Origin: an uncultured Bacteroides sp.
Lineage (GTDB): Bacteria; Bacteroidota; Bacteroidia; Bacteroidales; Bacteroidaceae
DNA length: 64,000 nucleotides
Assembly: GCA_944321465.1 (NCBI GenBank)
Contig: CALULL010000002.1
Span: forward strand, 85,009 to 149,008
Direction of reading: 5' to 3'
Shown: positions 46,425 to 54,488 of the stretch, piece after piece
Position numbering within the stretch: position 1 is the stretch's first letter
How the letters are laid out: every line of letters begins with the position of its first letter
Notes under the pieces: generated by a model
Databases searched by the model: none
What the model was told of the DNA's origin: nothing
Seen by the model: the letters and a program-made list of their open reading frames with translations, nothing else
Position numbers and translations under genes: made by a program

Positions 46425-47591
46425 TCAAAGCAGCTCCTCGGTGATGTAGCCTGTCGGCAACGTGCGGCAATTATACTCCGAGGCCATAACCTCACCATAA
46501 GCACCTGCCGAACGAATGGCTATGAGGTCGCCCCGTTGAGCCTTGCACAAGTCGACCGATTTGCCAAATACATCCGACGACTCGCAAACAGGTCCCACCA
46601 CGTCGTAAGCCTCTTTCGACGACTCGTCGGCAGGGGTAAGGTTCTCTATTTTGTGATAGGCTTGGTAGAGGGCAGGCCGTATGAGGTCTGTCATGCCGGC
46701 ATCAAGTATCAGGAACTTCTTGTTCACTCCCTGTTTTATGTAAAGTACATGCGATACCAGCGTGCCACATTGAGCCACGACCGAACGTCCCAGCTCGAAG
46801 TGCACTGTCTGATACGAACGTAGCTTCAGGTGCGTCCTGTAGACATCGAAGTACGAGCCGAAGTCGGGCATTGACTGGCGGTTCGGGTGAGCATAGTCCA
46901 CGCCTAAACCTCCTCCCACATTAAGATAATGCACCCATACGCGGCGGGCTTCCAAGCGGGCGAGCAACTCATTGACACGATTGCACAAAGCCACGAAGTC
47001 GCCCATGTCCAGTATCTGCGAGCCTATGTGGAAGTGGAGTCCCTGAAATTCGACATGAGGCAAGGAAAGAGCCAGGTCTATCACTTCGTCCATATCCTGC
47101 ATGGCGATGCCGAACTTGTTCTCGGATAGCCCTGTAGCAATGTTGGCATGGGTATGCGCTCCTACGTTGGGATTGATACGCAAGGCCACCTTAGCTGTCG
47201 TATTGCGGGCTGTGGCCAGTTCGTTGATGACTTTCAGTTCGGCAGCCGACTCTACGTTGAAGCAGGCTATCCCGTAATCCAATGCGAGGTCTATTTCCCA
47301 ATCGGCCTTACCCACACCGGCAAAGACAATTCGGTCTGCCGGGAAACCGGCTTGTACAGCAGCCCGTATTTCGCCTCCACTCACGCAGTCTGCCCCCAAG
47401 CCACTTTCGCGGATGATGGCCAACAATTTTGGGTTGGCATTGGCTTTCACGGCATAGTGCACGCGGAACATGGGAGTGCGAGCCAGCTCCTGCCTGATGC
47501 TGCCGAGTGTATGGCGCAACAGGGTTGTGTCATAATAGTAGAAGGGGGTGCGCAGTTCGCGGAATTTATTTATAGGAAAAGTATTTCTCAT
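46425..47591 (-). CDS. lysA: Diaminopimelate decarboxylase
   Basis: LysA decarboxylates meso-diaminopimelate to lysine, the last step of the pathway. The 388-residue PLP enzyme has the cofactor lysine in HYAVKANANP (Lys49), GLHFHIGSQ, the glycine loop NVGGGLGVDY and the substrate motif GPVCESSDVFGK. The length is slightly short of the usual 400-420. It lies 122 bp downstream of lysC on the same strand, so the first and last enzymes of lysine synthesis are probably coexpressed. Confidence 0.95.
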   Translation of the reverse strand: MRNTFPINKFRELRTPFYYYDTTLLRHTLGSIRQELARTPMFRVHYAVKANANPKLLAIIRESGLGADCVSGGEIRAAVQAGFPADRIVFAGVGKADWEIDLALDYGIACFNVESAAELKVINELATARNTTAKVALRINPNVGAHTHANIATGLSENKFGIAMQDMDEVIDLALSLPHVEFQGLHFHIGSQILDMGDFVALCNRVNELLARLEARRVWVHYLNVGGGLGVDYAHPNRQSMPDFGSYFDVYRTHLKLRSYQTVHFELGRSVVAQCGTLVSHVLYIKQGVNKKFLILDAGMTDLIRPALYQAYHKIENLTPADESSKEAYDVVGPVCESSDVFGKSVDLCKAQRGDLIAIRSAGAYGEVMASEYNCRTLPTGYITEELL

Positions 47592-47713
47592 TGTTTGCTG
47601 TCTGTATTTGTGTCCATGCGGGAGTACAGATGGCTACTTCCCTCTTCTCCGTCGGCCATGCTGTGCCAAGAGAGGGAAGAAGCCACACAGTGTATATAGG
47701 GTATCTTTGCGGA

Positions 47714-49060
47714 TTAAGAATTCCCTTCGGACTTATATTGGCCCCGGGAGTTGAAGAGTGTGTCGCTGAGCGACTGCAACGCCCGTTTCTTGTCCGACTC
47801 GCGTATTAGGAATGATATGTTGTAGTTACTACCTCCATAGGAAATCATACGTACCGGGATGTCGTGCATGGCATCGAGTGCACGGGCTTCAAAGCCAACG
47901 TTCTCCCAGTCGAGGTCACCCACAACGCAGACGATGCACATGTCGCGGTCCACCGTTACTGTGCCATATTTCTTCAGATCGTCCACAATCTCGTTGAGAT
48001 ACTTTACGTTGTCTACCGTCACCGATACGCCCACCTCTGAAGTACAAATCATATCAATAGCCGTCTGGTAGCTTTCGAAGATCTCGAAGACTTTGCGCAG
48101 GAAACCATAAGCCAGCAACATACGGCTTGATTTTATCTTGATGGCCGTGATGTTGTCCTTGGCGGCCACGGCCTTGATGCGTCCTTTCTCCGTCTCGTTG
48201 CAAATCCAGGTGCCGGGAGCGGTCGGGTCCATCGTGTTGAGCAGGCGCACCGGGATGTTGGCATACTTGGCAGGTTGTATGCACGTAGGATGCAGTATCT
48301 TTGCTCCGAAATAGGCCAGTTCGGCCGCCTCTTCAAAGTGCAGTTGCCGTACGGGCGATGTCTTGTCTACTACGCGCGGGTCATTGTTGTGCATCCCGTC
48401 TATGTCCGTCCATATCTGTATTTCGGATGCACCGATGGCTGCTCCCACAAGCGAGGCTGTATAGTCGCTCCCGCCTCGTTGCAGATTGTCCACCTCGCCA
48501 TAAGCATTGCGGCAGATGAAACCCTGCGTGATGTAGATGTCGGCTCCTGGGTGCTGTTCCAGGCAGGTGTTCAGTTTTTCTTTGATGTAGGCAAGGTCTG
48601 GTTCTCCGTTCTTGTCCGTCCGCATGAAATCCAAGGCGGGCAGCAGGAGTGAGTTCACGCCACATTCTTGCAGGTAGAGGTTTACCATGCCTGTCGAAAT
48701 CAGCTCTCCTTGAGCCAGTATGACTTTTTCTTCGAACAGAGTAAACAGGTCTTTTGTGAATGAACGTATGTAGTTAAAATGGGCCAAGACATGTTCCAGT
48801 CCTTTTTGTCGGTATTCTGCCGTCGAGTACAATTCGTCTACGTGCTGTTTATACTTCATTTCCAGTCGGTTGATAATCTCGTTGGCTCCTTCTGGATTTT
48901 TCTTATACAGATAGTCCGAAATTTCCACCAGTGCGTTTGTTGTACCCGACATGGCGGACAGTACTACGATTTTGCGTTCGCCGTCATTTATCAATTTGGC
49001 GACTTCTTTCATCCGCTGAGCTGACCCAACAGATGTTCCTCCAAACTTTAAAACCTTCAT
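47714..49060 (-). CDS. lysC: Aspartate kinase (monofunctional)
   Basis: Catalyses phosphorylation of aspartate, the first step to lysine, threonine, methionine and diaminopimelate. The 448-residue protein begins with the KFGGTSVGSA motif, contains GFICRNAYGEVDNLQRGGSDYTASLVGAAI and the IWTDIDGMHNNDPRVV catalytic segment, and ends in two ACT domains (EVGVSVTVDNVKYL and GDLDWENVGFEARAL...SYGGSNYNISFLI). The ACT domains indicate feedback control, likely by lysine given the pairing with lysA. It is not fused to homoserine dehydrogenase. Confidence 0.95.
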   Translation of the reverse strand: MKVLKFGGTSVGSAQRMKEVAKLINDGERKIVVLSAMSGTTNALVEISDYLYKKNPEGANEIINRLEMKYKQHVDELYSTAEYRQKGLEHVLAHFNYIRSFTKDLFTLFEEKVILAQGELISTGMVNLYLQECGVNSLLLPALDFMRTDKNGEPDLAYIKEKLNTCLEQHPGADIYITQGFICRNAYGEVDNLQRGGSDYTASLVGAAIGASEIQIWTDIDGMHNNDPRVVDKTSPVRQLHFEEAAELAYFGAKILHPTCIQPAKYANIPVRLLNTMDPTAPGTWICNETEKGRIKAVAAKDNITAIKIKSSRMLLAYGFLRKVFEIFESYQTAIDMICTSEVGVSVTVDNVKYLNEIVDDLKKYGTVTVDRDMCIVCVVGDLDWENVGFEARALDAMHDIPVRMISYGGSNYNISFLIRESDKKRALQSLSDTLFNSRGQYKSEGNS

Positions 49061-49112
49061 TTCCTTTTTATTGATATTTATGGTTAATTATTTAATTTCC
49101 AATCCTTCCGGT

Positions 49113-49811
49113 TTATAGGGCGGGATGTCTGAAGGCATCCTCCGTCACCCGTGACAGCAGGTGCTCTGAGCAACGGTAGACTGTCCCCGGAAACTCGTAA
49201 AGCAACTGTAGGTTGTGGGTGGTCATAACAACTAGTGTGCCTTCCGAGCAGATGTCGTGCAGCAGCTTCACGATAGCACGTCCTGTCTCTGCGTCCAGAT
49301 TGCCCGTTGGCTCGTCGGCCAGGATTATTTCTGGCGAATTAAGCACTGCCCGGGCTATTACTACCCGCTGTTGTTCGCCTCCCGAAAGTTGGTCGGGATA
49401 CTTGTAACCCTTGTTGTTCATGCCCACTTGAAGCAATACGTGGTCGATGCGCTCTTCTATCTGGCGTTTGTCTTTCCAGCCCGTAGCACGCAGCACGAAC
49501 TCCAGATTGTCGTGCACCGTGCGGTCGGTCAGCAGCTGGAAGTCCTGAAACACAATGCCTAACCTTCTCCGCAGACGTGGCACTTGGCTTCGCCGCAGGC
49601 GACTCATGTCGTAGCCCAACACCTCGGCATGTCCGCCGTTTGCTTCCAGTTCGCCGTACATAGTCTTCAGCAGACTACTCTTTCCCGAACCAACCCGTCC
49701 GATGATGTAGGCAAACTCGCCTTGGTGAAGTTGCAGGTTGACACTGTCCAGCACACAAAGTTCTTGCTGGCATACCCGTACATTTTCGTATCGTATTAGT
49801 ACTTCGGACAT
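49113..49811 (-). CDS. ftsE: FtsE-like cell division ABC transporter ATPase
   Basis: A 232-residue ATP-binding protein: Walker A GRVGSGKS (38-45), Q-loop VFQDFQLL, signature [14 protein letters not shown], Walker [14 protein letters not shown] and an H-loop VVMTTHN. With FtsX it activates peptidoglycan hydrolases at the division site. It is close to LolD/MacB-type ATPases, but the size, the [16 protein letters not shown] segment and the DEPTGNLD motif favour FtsE. No ftsX lies adjacent on this side. The start is either 49811 (MSEVL, chosen) or three codons upstream. It has a TATCTTTG promoter element at 49851-49858. Confidence 0.85.
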   Translation of the reverse strand: MSEVLIRYENVRVCQQELCVLDSVNLQLHQGEFAYIIGRVGSGKSSLLKTMYGELEANGGHAEVLGYDMSRLRRSQVPRLRRRLGIVFQDFQLLTDRTVHDNLEFVLRATGWKDKRQIEERIDHVLLQVGMNNKGYKYPDQLSGGEQQRVVIARAVLNSPEIILADEPTGNLDAETGRAIVKLLHDICSEGTLVVMTTHNLQLLYEFPGTVYRCSEHLLSRVTEDAFRHPAL

Positions 49812-49850
49812 AGGCAACATACGTTTTGATTAATCGCTGAAAACAATGTG

Positions 49851-49858
49851 CAAAGATA
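49851..49858 (-). promoter_or_regulatory. -7 promoter element of ftsE
   Basis: TATCTTTG on the minus strand, 39 bp upstream of the ftsE ATG. A weak TTG lies about 16 bp further upstream, shorter than the usual spacing. Confidence 0.5.
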
Positions 49859-49914
49859 CTATTTTTTTCTAACACAAGCCTTGGGTAGATAAAAGGAACT
49901 ATTTAGCTTAAAGT

Positions 49915-49936
49915 CAATTCGGGAGCAATTCGGGAG
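49915..49936. repeat. 11-bp tandem duplication at the island edge
   Basis: CAATTCGGGAG occurs twice in direct succession (49915-49925, 49926-49936) in the 340-bp gap between ftsE and the phage-like island. Nothing else recognisable is present in that gap except the promoters at its two ends. Confidence 0.5.
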
Positions 49937-50131
49937 CAGAAGCCGGGGATTTCGGAGAGGGAAACGGAACTGTCCGCCCCTCCATGTTTCACGATTACGG
50001 ATTGATCGGTGAGATATTGGGCTGGTTCTGCGATTGTCGTCCGGCGGGAGGGAGCACTCGGACATAAACAGCCTCATCCAGCGGAAAAGTTCATATTCAG
50101 TTCTTTTCTTTTCTTAGTTTTTCCATGCAAG

Positions 50132-50139
50132 TACCTTTG
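50132..50139 (+). promoter_or_regulatory. -7 promoter element of the phage-like island
   Basis: TACCTTTG, preceded by a T-rich stretch, ends 12 bp before the ATG at 50152. It argues against the in-frame ATG at 50125, which lies upstream of it. Confidence 0.5.
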
Positions 50140-50151
50140 GGCGAGAAAAAA

Positions 50152-51264
50152 ATGTCCAAGGGTATTTTTATGCGCAGAGAGAAGATAGACATATCGCGGG
50201 TCCGTCCCAACGAAGGACAGATAGAAGGGCTTCCGGCCAACCCGCGCCTCATCAAGGACGGGCGTTTCAGAAAGCTGGTGAAGTCCATCCGGGAGCTGCC
50301 GGAAATGACCGAGGCTCGGGACCTGCTGGTCTTCCCGCACGGCGGGGAGTACGTCGTCATCGGCGGGAACATGCGGCTGCGTGCCTATCAGGAACTCGGA
50401 TGGAAGGAAGTGCCCTGCTGCGTCCTGCCAGAGGACATGCCGGTGGAAAAGCTGCGCGAGATTACCATTAAGGACAATCTACCGTTCGGCGAGGACGACT
50501 GGGACCTGCTGGCCAACGAATGGGACTCCCAAGAGCTGGACGACTGGGGCTTTGACGTGTGGCGGGAGCCGGAGATGGGGCAGGAGAAGCCTGAAAAGGG
50601 CAAGGGGAAGCAGGAGAAAGAGCGGAAGGAGACGGACTTCTTCGGCCTGATGCTGGACGACCGCATCTACGACAGCGACAACGGCTACGACATCCCCTCC
50701 CTGAGGCAGGACCGCCAGCCCGGGAGCGGACTGCTGCTGCCTTTCGCCGGATGGGGTGCCGACACGCGGGCGAAGAAAGGCATCTCCACCTACCACTTCT
50801 ACGTGGAGGACTACCGCTTCACGGCCTTGTGGAAGGACCCGGCGGCGGTGTTGAGGAGCGGCTGCTCGTGCCTCGTGGAGCCCAACCTGTCCTTGTTCGA
50901 CACCACGCCCGTGGCCTACGGCCTCCAGCTCGTCTACATGAAACGCTGGATAGCACGTTTTTGGCAGGAGTGCGGCGCGCTGGTGTACGCCGACCTCAAC
51001 GTCTCGCGCAAGTTCTATGAGTATAACAAGCTGGGCATTCCCCAAGGATACAACGCATTCGCCACACGGGGCTATGCCGACCGCGAGGAATACCTGAAAC
51101 AGGAGATTGGCATCGCCCGCCAAATATCGGGGCTTGACAGGCCGAACATGATAGTCTACGGCGGCGGTGGAAAGATACATGAAATCTGCTTGCAGCATAA
51201 CGTGCTGTACGTGGAGCAGTTCATGGCTAACAGGGTTAAAAAGAAAGGAGGCAATAATGGCTAA
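50152..51264 (+). CDS. ParB-like nuclease / DUF4417 phage protein
   Basis: A 370-residue two-domain protein. The N-terminal part (about 1-110) is a ParB/Srx-like domain (IDISRVRPNEGQIEGLPANPRLIKDGRF, VIGGNMRLRAYQELGWKEVPCCVLPEDM). A charged Lys/Glu linker (about 140-165) follows. The C-terminal half (about 190-360) resembles DUF4417 (LPFAGWGADTRAKKGISTYHFY, GIPQGYNAFATRGYADREEYL, MIVYGGGGKIHEICL). Both are typical of phages and mobile elements. In Bacteroidales prophages such genes sit just upstream of the terminase, as here. The start lies between 50152 and 50170. The last 8 bases overlap the next gene. Confidence 0.8.
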   Translation: MSKGIFMRREKIDISRVRPNEGQIEGLPANPRLIKDGRFRKLVKSIRELPEMTEARDLLVFPHGGEYVVIGGNMRLRAYQELGWKEVPCCVLPEDMPVEKLREITIKDNLPFGEDDWDLLANEWDSQELDDWGFDVWREPEMGQEKPEKGKGKQEKERKETDFFGLMLDDRIYDSDNGYDIPSLRQDRQPGSGLLLPFAGWGADTRAKKGISTYHFYVEDYRFTALWKDPAAVLRSGCSCLVEPNLSLFDTTPVAYGLQLVYMKRWIARFWQECGALVYADLNVSRKFYEYNKLGIPQGYNAFATRGYADREEYLKQEIGIARQISGLDRPNMIVYGGGGKIHEICLQHNVLYVEQFMANRVKKKGGNNG

Positions 51265-51622
51265 GACAAGTGGAGGAATAAGGGGAGGAAGCGGTTCGCG
51301 CAGCTTTCAAAGCGATGCACGCTCAATGTTTTCAAATATAGAGAGCGGATATGGAAGACAACGTGACTATTCAAGCAATCAGACCAAAAGGCTTCAGTCG
51401 TTACAAAGAATAGGCAGAAGCTACAGTCCGAGTGAGCGAGAACAGGCCATACAGGCATACACTTCTTATGCGAACAGGGTAACAGGAGGCTCTTACCGTT
51501 CAATAGAACACGCTTCATTGGAAGGTGCAAGGTCAGAGTTGGTAAATACAGCCAATAGGGCTGCTGCATATAGAGACCTGAATGCAATCACTGAAGAATT
51601 AAGGCGTAGGAGACGCAGATGA
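51257..51622 (+). CDS. Small basic phage-island protein with MAKTSGG N terminus
   Basis: A 121-residue, Ser/Arg-rich protein ending in a run of arginines. No family is recognised. The start at 51257 is supported by AGGAGG eight bases upstream and by overlap with the ParB/DUF4417 stop. Its N terminus (MAKTSGGIRGGSG) closely matches that of the next gene (MAKTSGGVRTYRQG), although the rest differs, which suggests a shared recognition or packaging signal. Base composition is clearly more AT-rich than the flanking phage genes. Its stop overlaps the next start (ATGA). Confidence 0.65.
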   Translation: MAKTSGGIRGGSGSRSFQSDARSMFSNIESGYGRQRDYSSNQTKRLQSLQRIGRSYSPSEREQAIQAYTSYANRVTGGSYRSIEHASLEGARSELVNTANRAAAYRDLNAITEELRRRRRR

Positions 51623-52134
51623 TGGCCAAGACTTCGGGCGGAGTGCGTACATACAGGCAAGGCAGTTCCACTTACCGCAAACGACAGACGGAAGTGGAAG
51701 CCATGCGTGCCAGCGGCCGTTACTCATCGGTAGAGATTGGCAGAGGCGGCGGTTGGCTCGCCATTGAGAGAAGTACGGCGCGGCACAAGCCCGAAGAACT
51801 GGAGGCGGCTCGCATACTTGCTGACAAGGGGTATAAAGTTATATTGAAAGATGAAGCTGGAAGCGAAAAAACTGTTGATGGATATTTGTTCACAGCTTCG
51901 TTTGAGCAAAGAACTCCTACTGGTAGTACTGCCCAGAACTTTAAAAAAGCATTAGGACATGCTACTGACAAAAACGCTGATGTCCTTGTTGCTTATATGA
52001 AAGGTAACGGGCACACACGGAAAAGCGTAGAAGATGGAATAAGAAAATTTGAACAGCATAACAGTAAGAGGTTCAAGCAAATCATTATAGTGACTGAAAA
52101 TGGGAAGATACATCGCCATAAACATAACTCGTAA
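51619..52134 (+). CDS. Putative toxin: CdiA-C-type tRNA nuclease domain protein
   Basis: A 171-residue protein. After the MAKTSGGVR N terminus, a conserved-looking region follows: SSVEIGRGGGWLAIERS, ARHKPEELEAARILADKGYKVIL, then a nuclease-like core with VDGYLFTASFEQRTPTG (Asp87, Glu96, Arg98), an ALGHATDKNADVLVAYM helix/strand and a QIIIVTENGKIHRHKH tail. This matches my memory of CdiA C-terminal tRNase-like proteins (PD-(D/E)xK-like, here ExR instead of ExK) carried by Bacteroidales phages. No immunity gene is obvious next to it. It is AT-richer than the flanking genes. An alternative start is the next codon, 51622. The function is an inference. Confidence 0.6.
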   Translation: MMAKTSGGVRTYRQGSSTYRKRQTEVEAMRASGRYSSVEIGRGGGWLAIERSTARHKPEELEAARILADKGYKVILKDEAGSEKTVDGYLFTASFEQRTPTGSTAQNFKKALGHATDKNADVLVAYMKGNGHTRKSVEDGIRKFEQHNSKRFKQIIIVTENGKIHRHKHNS

Positions 52135-52239
52135 TGAAAAATGTGTGCAAGGCCAGTCCGGCACACCTACCGATAGCACAGTCACACAACTGCTGTCCAA
52201 CGGGGGGCATCGGCATCCCGACCCGTGCTTCTGGCATTG

Positions 52240-52272
52240 CAAAGATACGGAATTTCCAAGAAAAACAAGTTA
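52240..52272 (-). promoter_or_regulatory. Leftward promoter between toxin-like and terminase genes
   Basis: On the minus strand TTG (52266-52268), an 18-bp spacer and TATCTTTG (52240-52247). It faces the toxin-like gene and would produce antisense RNA, since no minus-strand gene is recognised downstream. Confidence 0.4.
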
Positions 52273-52284
52273 TAAACAAGTTGA

Positions 52285-52671
52285 ATGAACAAAGAAATAG
52301 GTAAATATGGCAATAAATTCACATCGGATAACCAGCCGCCCAACCGTGGCCGGAAGCCCAAGCTGTACACCGTCGCCAAGAAGTCGTACGGCATCACGCT
52401 GGACGAGTTCCGCGACGTGGTGAACTACCTTTGGCAGCTCCCGAAAGGCGAGGTGAAGGCGATAGCCGAGCGGGAGGACACGCCCATATGGATGGCCAAC
52501 GTGTGCCGCGCGCTCTACAAGGACACGGCCCGGGGGACGATGAACGCCTTGCGGGAGCTCATACACCTGATGTTCGGCAAGGAACTGGCCGCGAAGATAG
52601 AAGTGGAACTCCCGGCGGCCAGGCCGATGTCCGTCGAGGAGGCGAAAAAGATAATAAGGGAACTGACATGA
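52285..52671 (+). CDS. Putative terminase small subunit
   Basis: A 128-residue protein with an N-terminal basic region (NRGRKPKLY) and helical DNA-binding-like segments (KAIAEREDTPIWMANVCRALYKDTARGTMNALRELIHLMFG). Length, basic N terminus and position immediately before the large terminase (stop and start overlap as ATGA) support a small terminase role, recognising phage DNA for packaging. There is no strong sequence match that I can name, so the call is mainly positional. Confidence 0.65.
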   Translation: MNKEIGKYGNKFTSDNQPPNRGRKPKLYTVAKKSYGITLDEFRDVVNYLWQLPKGEVKAIAEREDTPIWMANVCRALYKDTARGTMNALRELIHLMFGKELAAKIEVELPAARPMSVEEAKKIIRELT

Positions 52672-54206
52672 TGGACGGAGAGACTTTCCTGCGGGCCTTC
52701 TGCCTGTCGGGGATGCTGAACTACACCCGGTACGTGTTCAGCCGGGTGTACAAGCGTTCCTTCCATGTGGGGGAGCACCACAAGGCGATATGCGACGCGC
52801 TGGACGGCGTGCTGTCGGGCAAGACGAAGAAGCTGATAATAAACATCTGCCCCCGGTACGGAAAGACGGAGCTTGCGGTGAAGAACTTCATCTCCGCCGG
52901 TCTTGCGCTGAACCCGTCGGCCAAGTTCATCCACCTGTCCTATTCGGACGACCTTGCCCACGACAATTCCGAGGAGATACGGAACATCGTCAAGTCGGAC
53001 GAGTATCGCAGGCTGTTCCCCTACGTGAAGATAAAGGACGGCTCGGATTCCAAGAAGAAGTGGGTGACGACAGCCGGAGGCGGCGTGTACGCCACTTCCA
53101 CCGGCGGGCAGATAACGGGCTTCGGCGCGGGAAACGTGGACGACGTGGCCGACGAGGTGGACGGCATTTCCTCCGGCTCGTTCTTGTTCTCGGGCGCGAT
53201 AGTGATAGACGACCCCATAAAGCCGGAGGACGCGCTCTCCGACGTTCGGCGCGAAAAGGTGAACCAGCGTTTCGAGACCACGATACGCAACCGTGTCAAC
53301 TCGCGCGGAACGCCCATAGTGATTATCATGCAGCGTTTGCACGAGGAGGACCTGTGCGGGTACCTCATGCGTGCCGAGCCGGGACAGTGGGAGGTCCTGT
53401 CGCTCCCCGCCATCCTGAAAAGCCCCGGCGGCGGGGAGAGGCCGCTGTGGGAGTTCAAGCACAGGCTCGACGAGCTGCACGCGATAAGGAGGATAAACCC
53501 GTACGTGTTCGACACGCAGTACATGCAGAACCCCACCCCGCTCGAAGGTCTCCTGTACGGCAAGTTCAGGACATACCGGGAGATACCCTACACGAACCGC
53601 AGGATACGCAAGAACTACACGGACACGGCGGACACCGGCAAGGACAGGCTCTGCTCTATAGACTACCTGGACACCGAAATCGGCAACTTCGTCCTTGACG
53701 TTATCTACACGGACGCTCCGATGGAGGAGACAGAGCCGAGGGTCGCCCGCATGTTGGCCAAGGACGGGGTGACAGTGGCCAACATAGAAAGCAACAACGG
53801 AGGCCGGGGATTTGCCCGCAACGTGGAAAGCCAGCTCCGCGCGATGGGGGCGGACGGCATCCGGGTGAACTGGTTCCACCAGTCGGCCAACAAGGAGTCC
53901 CGCATCTTCACCCGTTCGGCGGACGTGATGAACCTCACCTACATGCCCGAAGGCTGGGAAATCATGTACCCGGACTTCCACTCGGAGCTGAAATCCTTCA
54001 GGAAGTTCGGCGAAAACGCCCACGACGACGCTGCCGATGCCCTGACGGGGACGGTCGAGAAGAGGGGGGCGCACGATTACGCCAGCTACGAGGAGGGGGA
54101 GGCGGATCTGTCCGGCATCCCGCTCGTCGAGATACACCCCATGCTGAACGGCAGGTACCTGTTCGCGAAGGCGTATGTCGTCGGCGGGGAAGTCTTTGTG
54201 GCATGA
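52668..54206 (+). CDS. Phage terminase large subunit
   Basis: The DNA-packaging motor of a tailed phage. The 512-residue protein has a Walker A-type CPRYGKTE (61-68), a Walker B VIDDP (Asp181, Asp182), the motif III segment IVIIMQRLHEEDL and a C-terminal RNase H-like nuclease with Asp332 (SIDYLD), Glu374 (ANIESNNGGRG) and Asp453/454/457 (HDDAADALTG). All catalytic residues are present, so the gene looks intact. The ATG at 52668 overlaps the upstream stop. Downstream, where portal and capsid genes would be expected, the DNA turns into a transposase fragment. Confidence 0.92.
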   Translation: MMDGETFLRAFCLSGMLNYTRYVFSRVYKRSFHVGEHHKAICDALDGVLSGKTKKLIINICPRYGKTELAVKNFISAGLALNPSAKFIHLSYSDDLAHDNSEEIRNIVKSDEYRRLFPYVKIKDGSDSKKKWVTTAGGGVYATSTGGQITGFGAGNVDDVADEVDGISSGSFLFSGAIVIDDPIKPEDALSDVRREKVNQRFETTIRNRVNSRGTPIVIIMQRLHEEDLCGYLMRAEPGQWEVLSLPAILKSPGGGERPLWEFKHRLDELHAIRRINPYVFDTQYMQNPTPLEGLLYGKFRTYREIPYTNRRIRKNYTDTADTGKDRLCSIDYLDTEIGNFVLDVIYTDAPMEETEPRVARMLAKDGVTVANIESNNGGRGFARNVESQLRAMGADGIRVNWFHQSANKESRIFTRSADVMNLTYMPEGWEIMYPDFHSELKSFRKFGENAHDDAADALTGTVEKRGAHDYASYEEGEADLSGIPLVEIHPMLNGRYLFAKAYVVGGEVFVA

Positions 54207-54207
54207 C

Positions 54208-54348
54208 ATAAAAGCGGAGTTCCTCCAGCTCTACCTCAACGAGTTCTGCTGCAAGTTCAACCGAAGGTATTTCGCCTTCAGGCTTTTTGACAGGCTTGAA
54301 CTTTGTGCGTGTACCTATAAGGCGGACTTCAAACATAGAATCTACTAA
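54208..54348 (+). pseudogene. C-terminal fragment of an IS1595 (ISXO2-like) transposase
   Basis: Directly after the terminase stop, an open frame without a start encodes about 46 residues ending at the TAA at 54346-54348. The segment with YLNEFCCKFNRRYF followed by LFDRL matches the C-terminal end of ISXO2-like transposases (YLxEFxxRFNRR...FDRL). The rest of the transposase is missing. It marks the right boundary of the phage-like island and suggests that an IS insertion or recombination removed the remaining phage genes. Confidence 0.65.
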
Positions 54349-54417
54349 TTGAGAACTTGCGGGTATTCATAACTGATAATATGAAATACTTCTAAATACT
54401 GTGTATTCCTAATGCGG

Positions 54418-54451
54418 TTTGTCGTGGTTTGAACTAAAATTCTTAACTTTG
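54418..54451 (+). promoter_or_regulatory. Promoter of the META-domain gene
   Basis: TTTG (54418-54421), 22-bp spacer and TAACTTTG (54444-54451), 37 bp upstream of the ATG at 54489. Confidence 0.55.
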
Positions 54452-54488
54452 CCGCCGTTGTTTTAACCTAAATGTTATCTTGAAAGGG

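Noticed and set aside
50152-51264. Plasmid partition function (ParB) for the phage-island protein
   Set aside because: Only the small ParB/Srx-like nuclease fold is present, there is no ParA or parS-like site, and the C-terminal half is DUF4417-like. A phage role is more likely.
52515-54209. A 564-codon minus-strand open frame opposite the large terminase
   Set aside because: The terminase frame carries all catalytic motifs. The antisense frame has none and reflects the GC-rich third positions.
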